A stretch of 40,457 nt of DNA from contig VHZZ01001305.1 in NCBI GenBank assembly GCA_009801015.1, positions 78,708-119,164 of the forward strand, in the 5' to 3' direction. Shown here in pieces: positions 1 to 12,832 of the stretch. Positions within the stretch are counted from its first letter, which is position 1; each line of letters opens with the position of its first letter. Below the pieces are notes generated by a model that made no database searches, was not told where the DNA came from, and saw nothing but the letters and a program-made list of their open reading frames with translations. Position numbers and translations under genes: made by a program. The stretch is from Silene noctiflora (lineage: Eukaryota > Streptophyta > Magnoliopsida > Caryophyllales > Caryophyllaceae).

Positions 1-3000
1 CTAAATCATCATCAACTTCAAAGAAACCCTCTCAATCCAACTCTTCTCAACAACCCCCTCCTACCAAGTATGGAATCCAGCACTTCTTCGGCCGCNTCTC
101 CCAAAACCCGGCTAAAAAATCCGAAACCGGGTCGTACAACGCGAAACAAATCGAAAATAATGTTGGTGGGGAGTGTGGGGGCAGCAGNGTTGTTGATGGT
201 AGTGAGGGTGATGTGGGAAACCCTAGAAATGGCCCGGAACCCAAGAAGCTGAAATTAACTGGAAACGGGCCGGGTTCGGTTTTGAGTGAGAAGGCTGATA
301 AGGGAAATCTTAGAAATGGGTTTGATTCCAATTCGGTGAAAGTGGGTTCCGAATTGAAAAAGCTTAAATTGATTGAAAAGGAGTCGGATTTGATTGTGGG
401 TGAGAAGGGTGATGTGGGAAATCATAGAAATGGGNTTGATTTTGGGGAAAAGGTGAAAAAAGGCGGTGTTTCAGAGCAAATTAGGGTTTCTCCTGATGAA
501 TTGGGGTTAAACACTAGGTATGGGTTGGATTTTGGGTCTGAGAGTACTCCGGTGGATCAGTTGTTGGTGGATCTTACTGATTCTGATGAAGTTNCCGAGG
601 TTTCGCCCGATGTTATGAAGGGTGGGCCTAAGAAACACTTCAAATTCTCTCCTGGCATGGTAAAATACTAAACTTTATGTTTTTTTCTTTGTTAATTTTG
701 CAATAACGATGGTATGAATGAAATGTTTTAGGTTGATTACACCACAAGTTGTTAGTTGGGTCATCCCTAGTTTCCACTCCAACATGGGTGAGTGTGGAGT
801 GATATCCACTTTTGCCACCTCATTGACGTAGCCAACTGTGATGATTTGAGTGACTTTACTGAAAGAAATAGGATGGTAGAGTCGTGATATTACAAGTTAA
901 ACTGAGATGGTTATGGCCAAATGTTCTGTTCTGAGTTTATTTACTTTGATGCACAATGATGCAAATGAGGTGCTGTAACTTGGTATTGTTGCAATAACTT
1001 GGTAACCTGTCGAAGCACAAAGTTGTCTGATTGTTAATTAAATTATGGCGGTGACTGGTGAAGTGGATATGTATGTATAGATAATAAAGCTTAGTCAAGA
1101 TGATGGTGGGGACGAGGTGACATGGAAGATTTCACCTGTCAACGAGCGCCTTCGAGCCCTTTCAAAGCTTGCTCCTGATGTGGTGAAGGCGTTAGCTGAT
1201 GCTTCTCGGCTCAATTCTTGCAGTTTCCAGCAATTGTCAGATGATAAAGTAATAATTTATATTTTCGCTTCTGCTAATACATCATAATGCATTCATTTAA
1301 GCTCAGTTATTGAATTAAATTATTGATGTGTTGCAGAGTTCAAAGGCTGATGAAGCTAGTTCTGTAAATAGGCTGGATGCTTATGAAAAGTCCTTGTTAC
1401 CCAATGGGGGTGCCTCAAAGGACAAGAGTAGAGGCCAGAACATTGACGCAAATGGCAGAGGTGACGATGCCAACGAGTTGAATAATTCAGCTGCTACAAG
1501 TACACAGAGCCCTTTTAGAACTCCACCATCACTGTCGTATCGCCTTGACAAGGTAATTTGCTTCCCATTGTGTAAGTTGTTTTAGGATGTTATTGCTGCA
1601 AATTATCATTGTGATGTATAATATTTGTAGTGCAGCCTACTGGAAGTTCTAATCACAAGTCAGGCCTACGAGAATGTACGGGATTAAGACAACACAAAAA
1701 GGTGAGTGCAGTTCTTACAACCCCACGACTATTTCCTTTTAATGTGCTAAAAAATTATTTTTCTGTTAGGTCTGACCATTAAATCTGCCTTTTTGTGCTG
1801 ATTACTAATTTACTATGGTGATGGTTCTCTCGATTTTGAAGATATTAACTGAACTTGCTGCAATATATATAATCTGTGTTGCTTACGGCTATCTACCTTT
1901 AATATATTTTAGGCTCTTCTTGAACTTCTAGATCAAGTAGAAACTGCAATTACCGTTGAAGGGACACCATCTGTTGGACTCCCGCAGTCACTTAAAGTTT
2001 GCACCCGAGCCAAAGATGGAAATTCTGCTAATGTTAACAATGCCCTAAAGGAAGAAGCAGTTAGGGGACAAAAAGAGGTTGACGTTGGACCATCTGATCC
2101 TTGTTTTCTTGTCTTAGAGGTATGTGTTTTTTCGTGCCTTTCTACTCATTCCTTCCTCTGTTTTTCTTTTCCATTTTTGAGAGACATTATCTGATGTTGT
2201 TGGTTCTCATTTGGTCCCTAGTGGTACTTAATGTATTGTTTTTGTAGGTCACAGAGAAGCGTGCGACGCCCACTTCAGATGGAGCTCAGTGCTCAGTGAA
2301 GGTTATTTTGTGGTTTTATATGAAATTGTTACTTGTTGAAATCATTCACTCATCTTAGTATGCAGTGTGATTAATTTTTCGATCTTTAGGTTCTGCGTGT
2401 GTTATGTGAGCAAAGTGGTGAGGAACATTGTGTACATCTGTGGGATGACTGGTAAGGAAATACTTTTTCTGTCTTTCAATATGGTGTCTATGGTAATTGG
2501 ATCTTTATTTCCACTTTATTTTTCTGTCAAATGCATTGTGAAGAATCAGAAATGCTTTGGCAGTCTCTAAGGCAGCTGGATGCTCATTTTCTTATATTTT
2601 GCAGGCTTTATAGTGTAATTGAGCCTGGAGACACAATTAGAGTTATTGGTGAATTTGATGATCAGGGAAACTGTGACGTGAATCATGAGAAAAATCTTCT
2701 GATTGTACATCCAAACCTGCTACTTTCAGGCACTCGGGTAATTTCCTTTCTTTGTGATCGTTTATTCATCATTTGGCCTGAACAACTGTAACATAGTACC
2801 ATAGATGTCTTAGCCTAGTGATTGGCACGGAGATACTATATATGTGAAAGGTCACATGTTTGAATACCTCCTCTCCTTTATAGTTCACTAGCATTGTGCC
2901 TCCTTTGACACCTAAAAAAGAATAACCCATTACATAGTTGGATAGTCACGCTTTAATCGATTCAATTTTAGTTGAAATTTGAATTTTTCCAATTAGTAAT

Positions 3001-6000
3001 CGGTTTTCTCTAGATTGCTGGTAGTTTCAGTTGTTCAAGACGAGCTGTTTTGGATGAGAGGCTGAAATGCAGTGAACATTCAACTGCAGCATTAATTGGC
3101 ACGATATTGCACCAAATTTATCAGGTACTGTGGTTACCATAATAACGTCATTATAATAAAAAAATTGCTAGAGCAGGTTTCACTGATATTACAGTCTTTG
3201 ACTCTTTAGGCTGGGCTGATAATGGAGCACCCTACTATAGAGCGGCTTTTAGAATTTTCCAAGGTTGTGATGCAGAAAAACATTGAAAGCTTGTATGCAT
3301 GTGGAGGTAAGGTGTCTACCAAAAGGTTATTTTTGTAGAGTAGCTAGTCACCAGTCTATGAATACAAGTATGAACATTTATACTTTATTAGGTGTTACCT
3401 GTTCTGCTTGATGAGCGTTATAAACTGTGTGAATTTGCAGTGCAGGAAAAAGATGTGTGGGTGACGTTGAATGAGGCCATCCCAAAAATATGCAATTGGA
3501 TAGGACTCTTCATGAAATCACAGGTTGAGCATTCTCATTCATCATAAAGTATTTGTGTTGAAATTTGTCTCATGTTCTTGAGCATAGGAAGACAAATTCA
3601 TTAATAAATAGTGTATGTCACTTTACAAAAAAATTGTTGCACCTAAAATAAATCTAACAAAAAACAAAGAATTATCTTCACTTGTGAAATTTGGATCTTA
3701 AGCCCCTGATTTGACAGTTTATCACATCCTTTTATTGTTACATACATACAACTTTTGAGGGGCTCCATCTTTTGTTTCGTCTTTTTGCAGCGTTCTCAAA
3801 AGTAATTGAGTAATTGACTGATTTTGTTCAAACTTGTTGCAGAAATTCAATGCACCAACTGTTGATTTTGGACCCAGTGATGGACTTGTAAAAGTGAATA
3901 TATCTGATGTATGGCATCTATATTGGTCTACTTGATGGTTTTATACATTAGATATCCATTTTGTTTAGTCACTTTTCAATATTTTGCAATTTTGCATGCA
4001 TCTGCATCACTGCCTCATTGATTTGATACTGTTGTCAATGTGTCTGTACGCCACTAGTGGTATTCTGGAAGTGTTTTATTCTCAGTTTACTCTGTAAAAT
4101 CTTCTTGCAATGAACATGCTTATTCTGCATTATCATTTCTTCATGTGATCGGAGCACATCAACGTTAGAGTTCTTATATAGGCAATGCGAAGCTAGGTTC
4201 TATGTACATACCATTTGATTGCAAATACACTTGGGTTCTTTGAGCAGGTGGTTGATATAGAGGAAATGGTATGGGCACCAAAATATGGCTTAAAAGGAAT
4301 GATTGATGCTTCTGTTCGAATAAAAAATTTCTCCAACGGCAACCATATTGATGAAAAGATGATGCCCCTAGAGTTCAAAACTGGTAAAGCAACCAGCGGT
4401 CAGGCAAGATTCCCCAAAACACTCTATAAAAGTAGTCCACTTTGTTTATGACTCTACTTCTCACTAAATTATCTCTTGAACAGACCCTGATGGAACACAC
4501 AGCCCAGCTGATCCTGTACATTCTTCTCATGTCTGAGAGGTATGCAGTAACTTTCACCTCATCGTCACAACAGCGTTAAGAGATTCAATCAAATGATTGC
4601 TGATATGTTGTTTCCTTGTTAGATATTCACAGAGCATTGATTCTGGACTCCTGTATTACCTTTCAACAAATTTGACAATGGTATATTCACTATTTTTGCC
4701 TTATTTGGGGAAAAAGTTTGATATGCATATTGTGTATTACAGACTTACAGTATATTTATTGAATATATACTTAAACTTGCAAAGGGAATAAATTGCCGGA
4801 GATCAGATTTGATTGGAATTATCATGCGCCGTAATGAACTAGCACACGATATCACGAAGGCCTCAATGTCCCAGCAACTGCCGCAAATGCTCAAGGTTTT
4901 TCTAAATGTAGAACATTTACCTTATTTTCAAAGCTTTTCTGGATTGATGTGTTCATTCTCGTGTTCATTCTTCGTAGACATTGAATATGTGTAAAGGCTG
5001 TCGTCATCTCAATTCTTGTACCATTTATCACAAGGTAAACGTCTAACTTAATCAGCTCAGAATCTCCAGTACATTCAAAGAAAATATTCTGTTGACCGTG
5101 ATTCTGTTTTCCACAGATGCACGGGGGTAATGCTGAGAGTAGTGGATTGGGAGACCTTTTTGATTCACTGACTGCCCATCTAACAACCTCTCATAAACTT
5201 TTCTTTAATCAGTGGAATCGTTTAGTCGACCTTGAAGCCAACGAGCAGCAGGTAAAGATGTGATTTTTTTTTCCAGTTTTATTGCATTATTCAGTCATCT
5301 TTTTTTTTTTTTTTTGGTGTAAATGGAGCCCTAAGGCAGTATCAAGCTTTACAGAACTCATGCAGCCAAATTTGAGAGATTATATTTCTACATATGTTGG
5401 TTTCAGTTTTCAAATAATTTGACCTGGAGATCTCGTGTGTCAAGTCAAGAAAGTGTCTCAAGTTGCCTCTCTTCTATTATTCTCGATGGATCAGATGAGC
5501 AACATATGCTGACATCCACTAAGGATGTCCGCTTTGTGTATCGCTTCATTCATAAGGATACTCCCTTTCCTGGCGACCGAGTGCACAATCAAGCTTCTAC
5601 AAATGGGTCATTTTCTTCAGAGAATGATTTGCAGTGCAGTCTTCGCAGTGGTGATCGTGTGGTAATGCATCCTTGTCATCTGAGCGTAGTAGATTTTGTA
5701 TATGTAGCGGTTTTTAGAGTTGCTTATGCAAACAATTTATCATATGCACCTTAAACCCCTATAAACAAGAATGCTGAACATTTGACCACCAGTATTTTGA
5801 TTTTCCCTTCCTTAAATATGTGTGATTACATTTTCCTAATCAAAAGGGTATAACTAATTTAGTTGGTATATTTCTTTCAGAACATAAGAGGCTTGCTAAT
5901 GGTTGGTTATTATTTTTTCTAAACAGATCTTGAGCAGTGAATCAAATTGTCTTGCAGTTGCGAGTGCGACCATCATAGATATCAGTCGCTCTCATGTTTC

Positions 6001-9000
6001 AGTAAGGATAAATTTGCAGTTTCTATTCCCTTCACACTACTCTCATTGTTGTTTCCATTGTGTTATGATGTATGACTTCATACTTCATACTCTGCCAAAT
6101 GTAACGATTTGTCTCTTTCTTCTTTCATAATTAGCTAGCATTTTCGAAGCGCTTGAGGCTTCCAAGGAGCACTCGCTCATCATTGTCACAAGATCTTCAA
6201 AATGAGGTGTGGCGAATAGACAAGGATGAAGTTGCATCGTCTTTTGGTACAATGAGGTGACTCTCCAAAAGTGATTCTTTCCTGTATTTTCCATCAAAGA
6301 TTGTTAATTTACAATAAAAGTACCTTCACATGTTGCTCTACAGGTTTAATTTGGTTCAGCTATTTTTTCAAAATGCACAAAGTGAAAGCTTGAGAAAGCT
6401 AATTGTGGATCTTGAGGTGAGCCTTTAATGTGTATTTTACTGTTTAGTCATGACCCATATCTCTTTGCAGTATCACTCAACAATGCTGTTTTCTAGGCTC
6501 CAAGATTTGACAGCGGGTCAATACTCAGCCAAGACCCAGCAATATCTTATATTTGGTCTGAGAGGAGCTTAAATGCTGATCAGCAAAGGGCCATCATTAA
6601 GGTGCAATTTTTTCGATAAGTTCATTTTTTTTTGTCACTTCTTTGTATCTCCTTGTTGGCTCTTTACGTATACTGGTACTATCTCCATCCTATTTTATTG
6701 TCTCTATTTGACTTTGGTTGTCAATTTATATCTTATTTTTAAAAGTGTATATAGCGAGAATAATTTTATCGGTCAAAGTTGACACTGTTACCACAGACAT
6801 CAAGTGGGGGACTACATAAATACTCACATTTAAGTTATGGCTTCCTGTTGGTATTGTCGCATGTAACTTATTTGCAAGTGTTGTAACTATGTTCCTGATA
6901 CAGATTCTCACTGCAAAAGACTACGCTCTTGTTTTGGGAATGCCTGGGACTGGCAAGACATCCACAATGGTATATGCTGTGAAGGCTTTATTGATGAGAG
7001 GTGCATCAGTCTTGCTTACATCATACACAAATTCAGCTGTTGATAACTTGCTTATCAAATTGAAATCCCAGGTTATTTCTATTTCTGTTACGTCTTGGAA
7101 GGAGAAGGCAAAAGAAAAGCTTGTAGTTTACCATATATAATTTTAAATCTAAACAGTGCCTTGTCTGAAGATTTCTATATAATATATAGATATCATTGAA
7201 CCTTATGGGAAAATTGCACCCTGTTCTCGTCCTTTTCAAAACCGCTTTAGTTCTTCCATTGAGTAATTTCCTTCAGTCAAGTAACAGCCAGTACTCCAGT
7301 TATTAGTATTTAAATGCAGGTTTTATCATGGGTCATTAAGAGGTAAAAACTGCATACATCCGATGAATGCACTAATATAATTGCAGTGTACATACTGGTT
7401 CTTTAAAAAAAAATCCCCAGACTTAATGAAGAGTGAAATTTTCAGGGGATAGATTTCGTACGTGTTGGTCGACGTGAGGCAGTGCACAAAGAAATTGAGG
7501 GCCATTGTCTTTCAGGTTTGTAATCAACAATTACACTGAAATTAGGGTAACCTTTGACTGGCTTTGAATTTGGATAGATCCAGCGGGTCTAGCTTCAGGA
7601 TTATCATTTGTGAATCATATGCAGATATGGACATTCAGAGTGTAGAAGACATCAAATTGAAGTTGGATGAAGTCAAGGTTGTTGCGGTTACATGTCTGGG
7701 AATAACTAGCCCCTTGCTTGCAAATAAAAGATTTGATGTGTGCATAATTGATGAGGCTGGACAGACTAGCCTGCCGGTATGACTGGTTATCTTTGTTTGA
7801 CACAATGTTCAGTCGATGGGCATTAGTATGTTATTACGACTCTTCACTTCTATGGCCATACTCGTGCTTGACACAGCATTTACTGATATGACTATGATGT
7901 ATGTGCCCTAACCAAATCTGACGCTTCGCTTAACAGGATTTGATTTTTTACTATGTTTAGCCTTAATTCTTAACATCTCTCTATTTAACTCCTGAAAGAC
8001 AATATTTTAGACATTATTAAATTTCCGGTTCAAAGATGTGTCCTATTCTTTGTCCTCATTTAGGACAAAATCATATGTCCATAAAGTTGAGTCATAGTGA
8101 GTCCAATGCTTAAATACGTACCCGTGTTTGACACCCGTACCCAAGTCCAAGTAACACAAGGAACTAGAGTGTTTGGAAATTGGAACACAAAACATCAGGA
8201 ATGTGCCATAGTGAGGTTTAGCAGCGACATCGCTTAATGAAAGTATAAAACCAATAGCTTGTGATAGTTCTAAAGTTTTGTATGTTTGTTGCACTTTGAG
8301 TAGGATCTTAACTCTAGTGTTACATAGTTTCTGAGCATTGCCTTTTGAAAGGAAAATTTACGAGCATTGTCAAAGCGTGGTTAGAAGATAATAAAAATAT
8401 TGCACCATGCCTTTTTATTAGGTGTCTTTGGGGCCATTGATGTTTTGTTCCAAGTTTGTCCTCGTCGGAGACCACTATCAACTACCACCTCTTGTTAAGG
8501 TATGTCTTCAACCGTCTTCGATTCAACTTTTTCAGCAGTTTCTTCAAAGTTCAAACCCTGAATTACTTCGATTCTTGATAGAGTCCAGAGGCTCGAGAAA
8601 GTGGAATGTCTGTAAGCCTGTTTCGCAGGCTATCAGAAGCACATCCCCAAGCAATATCAGCTCTGCGAAGTCAGGTCAGCTTAAATTTCTTGTTTAACTT
8701 TAAAATATCTCGTAATATTTTCTTTTCTTTGCGTTTCGTCTTTCTTAGAATGATTCAGTATTAATTAAATAAAATGAAATGCTTTTGTTGTGTGATACAG
8801 TACCGGATGTGTGCGGGAATCATGAAACTCTCGAATGCCCTTATATATGGCGACAGACTGCGATGTGGCTCTTTAGATGTAGAGAATGCAAAACTTAAAT
8901 TATTGAAAAGAGGATCCATATTGCCATGGCTGGAGGAGGTAACGATGATAATAAAACTTTATTTCTCCCCGCAACAGTTAATATCATCGCAATCTTTTAC

Positions 9001-11097
9001 TTTGATTCTTCGAAGCTACACTAAATTGCTTGTTTGGTTATACCTTCAATTCATGGGAATTCTAAACTCCCATGAATTGAGTTTTTGGTAACTTGTTTGG
9101 TTACCCCCCATATTGCAAAATGGGGGAGTTTACAACTCCTACATGATGTAGGAGTTTGATTACCAACCCCTCCCTAGGTAATTGGAAACTCCCTCATTTA
9201 ATCTCTTTCAAAATTACTCATTTGCCCCTAGAAAAAAAAAGTTTCAAAGGTTGTAATATTACGGATGGGTATGTTGGTAATTAGAAATTAAAATCACGTG
9301 AATTGACACGGTTCAACCAAACACTACATGGGAGTTTAATTCATGGGAGAAACAAACTCCCTCAAGGCAACCAAACGTGTTTTTGTCATTTCATGGGAAT
9401 TGTATACGGGAGTTGGATTCCAGTGAATTATAAATTACCACGGGAGTTTTACTCCCGTATGAACCAAACGAGCACTAATTTTACTTTGGTAACCTAAAGT
9501 ATAATAACATCAACAAAATTTTATCCACATCACAAATATTCATTTAAGCATAATTAAGTAGCTTTTGCAAAATTAAATGAAAATTCACGTTCATATTACT
9601 TAAAATGTGTATTTTTTTCGCACATCATTTTGCTGGAAAACATCATTGATTTAGATGAAAGTTCACTATCTTATAACGTAGCCACCAATGTGAGAAAGTT
9701 TGCAATCCTTGTGTCACCAAAGTGGGAAATAACTCAAACCTTAGGGTCACCAAAGTGGAATTAGCAAGCACTAAAGTGAATTAACTTTCGTAATACCTTC
9801 TTCAATTTTTTAATGTATGGTGATGATTATGACAGGTTTTGGATGCGAACAAGCCAGTAATATTTATTAACACAGGTCTGTCGATATCCTGGTCATTGTT
9901 CCTGATATTTACTAATGATATTTCTGTGTTTTTTACTAAGTCATTCACTTGTATAGATAAATTGCCTGCCTTAGAGGCTAGGGATCAGAAGACTGTCAAT
10001 AACCCAGTTGAAGCTCATATCGTGGCTGAGGTAAAATTTTTAGTTAAATAGCTTTGGACTCAGGATTTGGTAACTGTGTCCTCAACAAAGCAATTAAAAA
10101 AACATCTTATGCTTTAGTTTGGATTTATAATTGTTGATTATTTGCAGATCACTGAAGCATTAGCCAACCATGGGGTTGAAAAGGAGGAAATTGGAATTAT
10201 TACTCCATACAATTCCCAGGCGAATCTTATCCGGCAAGTTCTTAACTTCACAGCTGTTGAGGTCCATACTATTGATAAATACCAGGTTACTCCCATCATT
10301 CTGTTATATGCCAGTTTCATATCAACTGTCTCGTCTTTTGTACTGAGTATATTTTGAAGCTTCGCCAATGGTAGCCTGTTTTTCACTTTTCTTTGTTCTT
10401 TCTGGTTTTGCTCTTTCAGGGTAGGGATAAAGACTGCATACTAGTTTCTTTTGTTAGATCGACTCAAAATCCAAGGAATTGCTCATCTTCTTTACTTGGT
10501 GACTGGCATCGAATCAATGTGGCTTTAACACGTGCAAAGGTAAGCCTTCTTAGGTTCTCTATGCTTTATATTATAAATCTCTTATCTATGGACAATTACA
10601 GCTCGAATATTAGACTGGTTAGTTAAGACTGTATCCTATACTGTTTTCTTTTGGGTGTAGATGGGGATAAGAGGTCAGTTTTTGTTGCTGAGGGGTTTTG
10701 AAACCCTGTCATGAGACTCATGAGAACAACCACTCACTGACTTTCTGGTTAAACTAACTGACTTTTGCATACCTTGTACTATTTTGAGACGTGAAAGCTG
10801 ATGCCTGGATCCGTAGTTCTTGGAAGTCTTGTGATCTTAGATTATATCTGAGAAATCAGATTTCTGCAAATCTGCAATCTTACTATCAAACTACCAAGCA
10901 CCGAAAGATAATGACAGTTAGCTGTATTTATTTTGCAGAAAAAGTTAGTGATGGTAGGCTCATGCAAAACTCTGTCAAAAGTTCCACTGCTAAAGCTTCT
11001 GATAGAGAAAGTAGATGAGCAATCTGGAATATTTTGCATTACTAGAAAGGATATCGAGTACAAGACAGAGCTAAAGAGATGTTCCCGGCTTGAGTGA
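1..11097 (+). CDS. DNA2: DNA replication ATP-dependent helicase/nuclease DNA2 (JHS1-like), 5' end missing
   Basis: Nuclear enzyme that trims Okazaki-fragment flaps and resects DNA ends. Reading starts at base 3; 34 exons: 3-659, 1081-1248, 1337-1552, 1636-1701, 1913-2119, 2248-2301, 2390-2451, 2605-2737, 3014-3124, 3210-3306, 3441-3523, 3843-3908, 4248-4403, 4484-4539, 4623-4680, 4785-4895, 4978-5034, 5117-5251, 5407-5661, 5927-6001, 6135-6256, 6344-6416, 6497-6601, 6904-7071, 7446-7515, 7625-7776, 8422-8499, 8582-8674, 8801-8938, 9836-9875, 9957-10030, 10148-10285, 10420-10539, 10939-11097. They give 1450 codons in one frame. Visible residues: RecB-like nuclease GMID (Asp660) and LEFK (Glu682, Lys684); four iron-sulfur cysteines 589, 772, 775, 781; Walker A GMPGTGKT 1053-1060; Walker B IIDEAG from 1161; then [26 protein letters not shown] and NVALTRAKK. 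Family and order match plant DNA2, which I recall as about 1330 residues in Arabidopsis; the extra length is mostly in the N-terminus. The start codon lies just upstream of the window. Confidence 0.96.
2805..2931 (+). repeat. Probable tRNA-derived SINE in DNA2 intron 8
   Basis: The segment carries an A-box-like TAGCCTAGTGATTGG at 2811 and a B-box-like GTTTGAATACC at 2858-2868, spaced as in a tRNA-derived promoter. It ends in an A-rich tail (CCTAAAAAAGAATAA). It is flanked by a direct repeat: ACATAGT at 2791 and 2932 is exact, and 11 of 14 bases match when extended to 2804 and 2945. It does not fold as a full tRNA. Family assignment needs a repeat library. Confidence 0.5.
7777..8421 (+). other. 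DNA2 intron 26, no recognised element
   Basis: 645-bp intron between the Walker B exon and the [11 protein letters not shown] exon. I see only AT-rich sequence. The splice sites are GTATGA and TTTATTAG. The other intron over 300 bp with no element is intron 1 (660-1080). Confidence 0.7.
9028..9473. mobile_element. hAT-type miniature inverted-repeat element in DNA2 intron 29
   Basis: 446 bp element between exons 29 and 30. The ends are inverted (GCTTGTTTGGTT on the left; the right end reversed begins GCTCGTTTGGTT). The flanks are ACTAAATT (9020-9027) and ACTAATTT (9474-9481), an 8-bp target duplication with one mismatch, the size expected of hAT elements. It has no coding capacity. The interior is full of short palindromes built on CATGGGA / TCCCATG and GTAGGAGT / ACTCCTAC. 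It accounts for half of this 897-bp intron. Confidence 0.75.
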
Positions 11098-11246
11098 ATG
11101 TATATATTCCGACCCATTCTGTCCATTCTAAATTTTGCAGGTAGAATTTTTTTTGATTATTTTGTAGTAATTGAAACTAGGAGAGGAATGTGGTAAGAGC
11201 TGTTAGAGCTGATTTTGTAATTGTTGCCAATGTATTGTACATAGAA

Positions 11247-11252
11247 AATAAA
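11247..11252 (+). promoter_or_regulatory. Candidate poly(A) signal of DNA2
   Basis: AATAAA lies 150 bp after the DNA2 stop codon, in T-rich sequence. It is the first canonical hexamer downstream on this strand. Plant signals are loose, so this is tentative. Confidence 0.4.
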
Positions 11253-12553
11253 GAGTCCCTTGCTTACTGTAAAACAGCAGGTTCAGGTTCCGGCAAATCA
11301 GTTTTCATGGAAGCGTATTTTTCTCGCATTCTTGCTCCAAGAGTTGAGACTCCCAAATTTAAACTCCACAGAGTCGAGTCTAGAGGACTCGTTTTAAACC
11401 TCACTATTGCACATTAGAGATACAGGTTAACTTGAAAAGGGAACAATGTTAACAATCAGAGGAAGGGGAGCACGAACTACTACAATTATAGACGATGTTC
11501 ACATTAAAAAGTAAAGTTCTAAAAATCATTTCTAATAAAATGCGATGGCCATTTTAAACGCAAGGTTGATGATTAGATGAGGAGCATGTTTTTAAATGGG
11601 TGTGTTTTGTAAAAAAAATAAAAATAGGGTTATTTTGTCGGATTTGGTAACCTTCAAAATTCAAAATGGAATAAGCCACGTCACTGCTACTCTGCTATTC
11701 TGCTATTTAACACGAAAATTACGGAATAAAAGTTCTCATGCTACTAATAACTTGACAAAAAAAAAGTGTAGAGGGTTTACCACAAGTGGTTTTAAAAACT
11801 TAAAGTTACCTTGTGTAGAATTAAAAAAAAAAAAAACACCCTAATTCTCATATAAAATGGCGTAATGCTAATGTGAGACCTACCATGTAACACAAATTTT
11901 TATAAGATAAAAGTATTAGTTTTAATCTTAAAACATATCAAATATAAGACAAAAGCAAAATGTCTAAATATTAGCAAAAAACTTGTTTTATTTATAAAAG
12001 TGGGATGCCATTTGACTCCTTTTAATCTATGCCTAGATAATCTGTCTTAGGAAAGTTGCGTTTCCCAATAATGCTAATGTGATTATTATTTTATTTTAAC
12101 TTTTTATTTTGTCTTTTAATTAGTTTCTAATGTGTTTAATGGTATATCTTGGACTAATATAATAAAAGATGGTCTTCCAACAAAATTACTCAAAATACAT
12201 GATAATCGTGTCTAAAAATTCTTTTTTTAATAAATAATTATTGGCTAAAATACTGTTAAAAAATTCAGACAAAATTAGAAACCCAAAAAACTTATTGGGA
12301 AAAATTAAAAAACCAAAAAAAATAAAACTTTAGAAAAATTAAACTTTCCAATTTACTTTGTAATTTTAAAACGGGTAGTGCGGTTGTGAAACTTTCCATA
12401 TTTACCGCCACCGCCATAATTACCACGAAACAACAGATTAATCAAACCTCCATAGTTTTACCTATATATATAATCTTTTAATCCCTTTAATTAACCATGT
12501 CTAGCACTATACTGGTAGCTCTTCCAATTCAATAGCAAAATTCAAATACAAAC

Positions 12554-12832
12554 ATGAAACACCATAATAATAATTCCTCATATTCAAATCATTCTGATTC
12601 CGCTTCAAAACAATTACCAACAACATCAAATTTACGTCGAATTTAGCTTGAGAGATGTCGTACCTGTTTGTACACAAGATAATGACGATGTAGATTTCGT
12701 CGATGACAGCATGTCCTACAATATCCTTAAATATTGATAATAATATTAATGATTATTATTAATAGCCTCAAAAAACTCGTCGTGCCGTGCCGCCCGCCAG
12801 CCCACTGCCCTAATTGCCAACTCTAGTTGTAC
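12554..12832 (+). pseudogene. Possible decayed small gene, identity uncertain
   Basis: A TATA-like CTATATATATAAT near 12461 is followed about 90 bp later by AAACATGAAAC, a good plant start context. The ATG opens 30 codons rich in His, Asn and Ser, then TAG. A second frame overlapping that stop continues with SLRDVVPVCTQDNDDVDFVDD to TGA near 12739. A short third piece near 12772-12820 reads PQKTRRAVPPASPLP. An acidic stretch followed by a Pro/Lys/Arg block recalls plant SIAMESE-related CDK inhibitors, but no diagnostic motif is intact. This may be chance. Confidence 0.22.
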
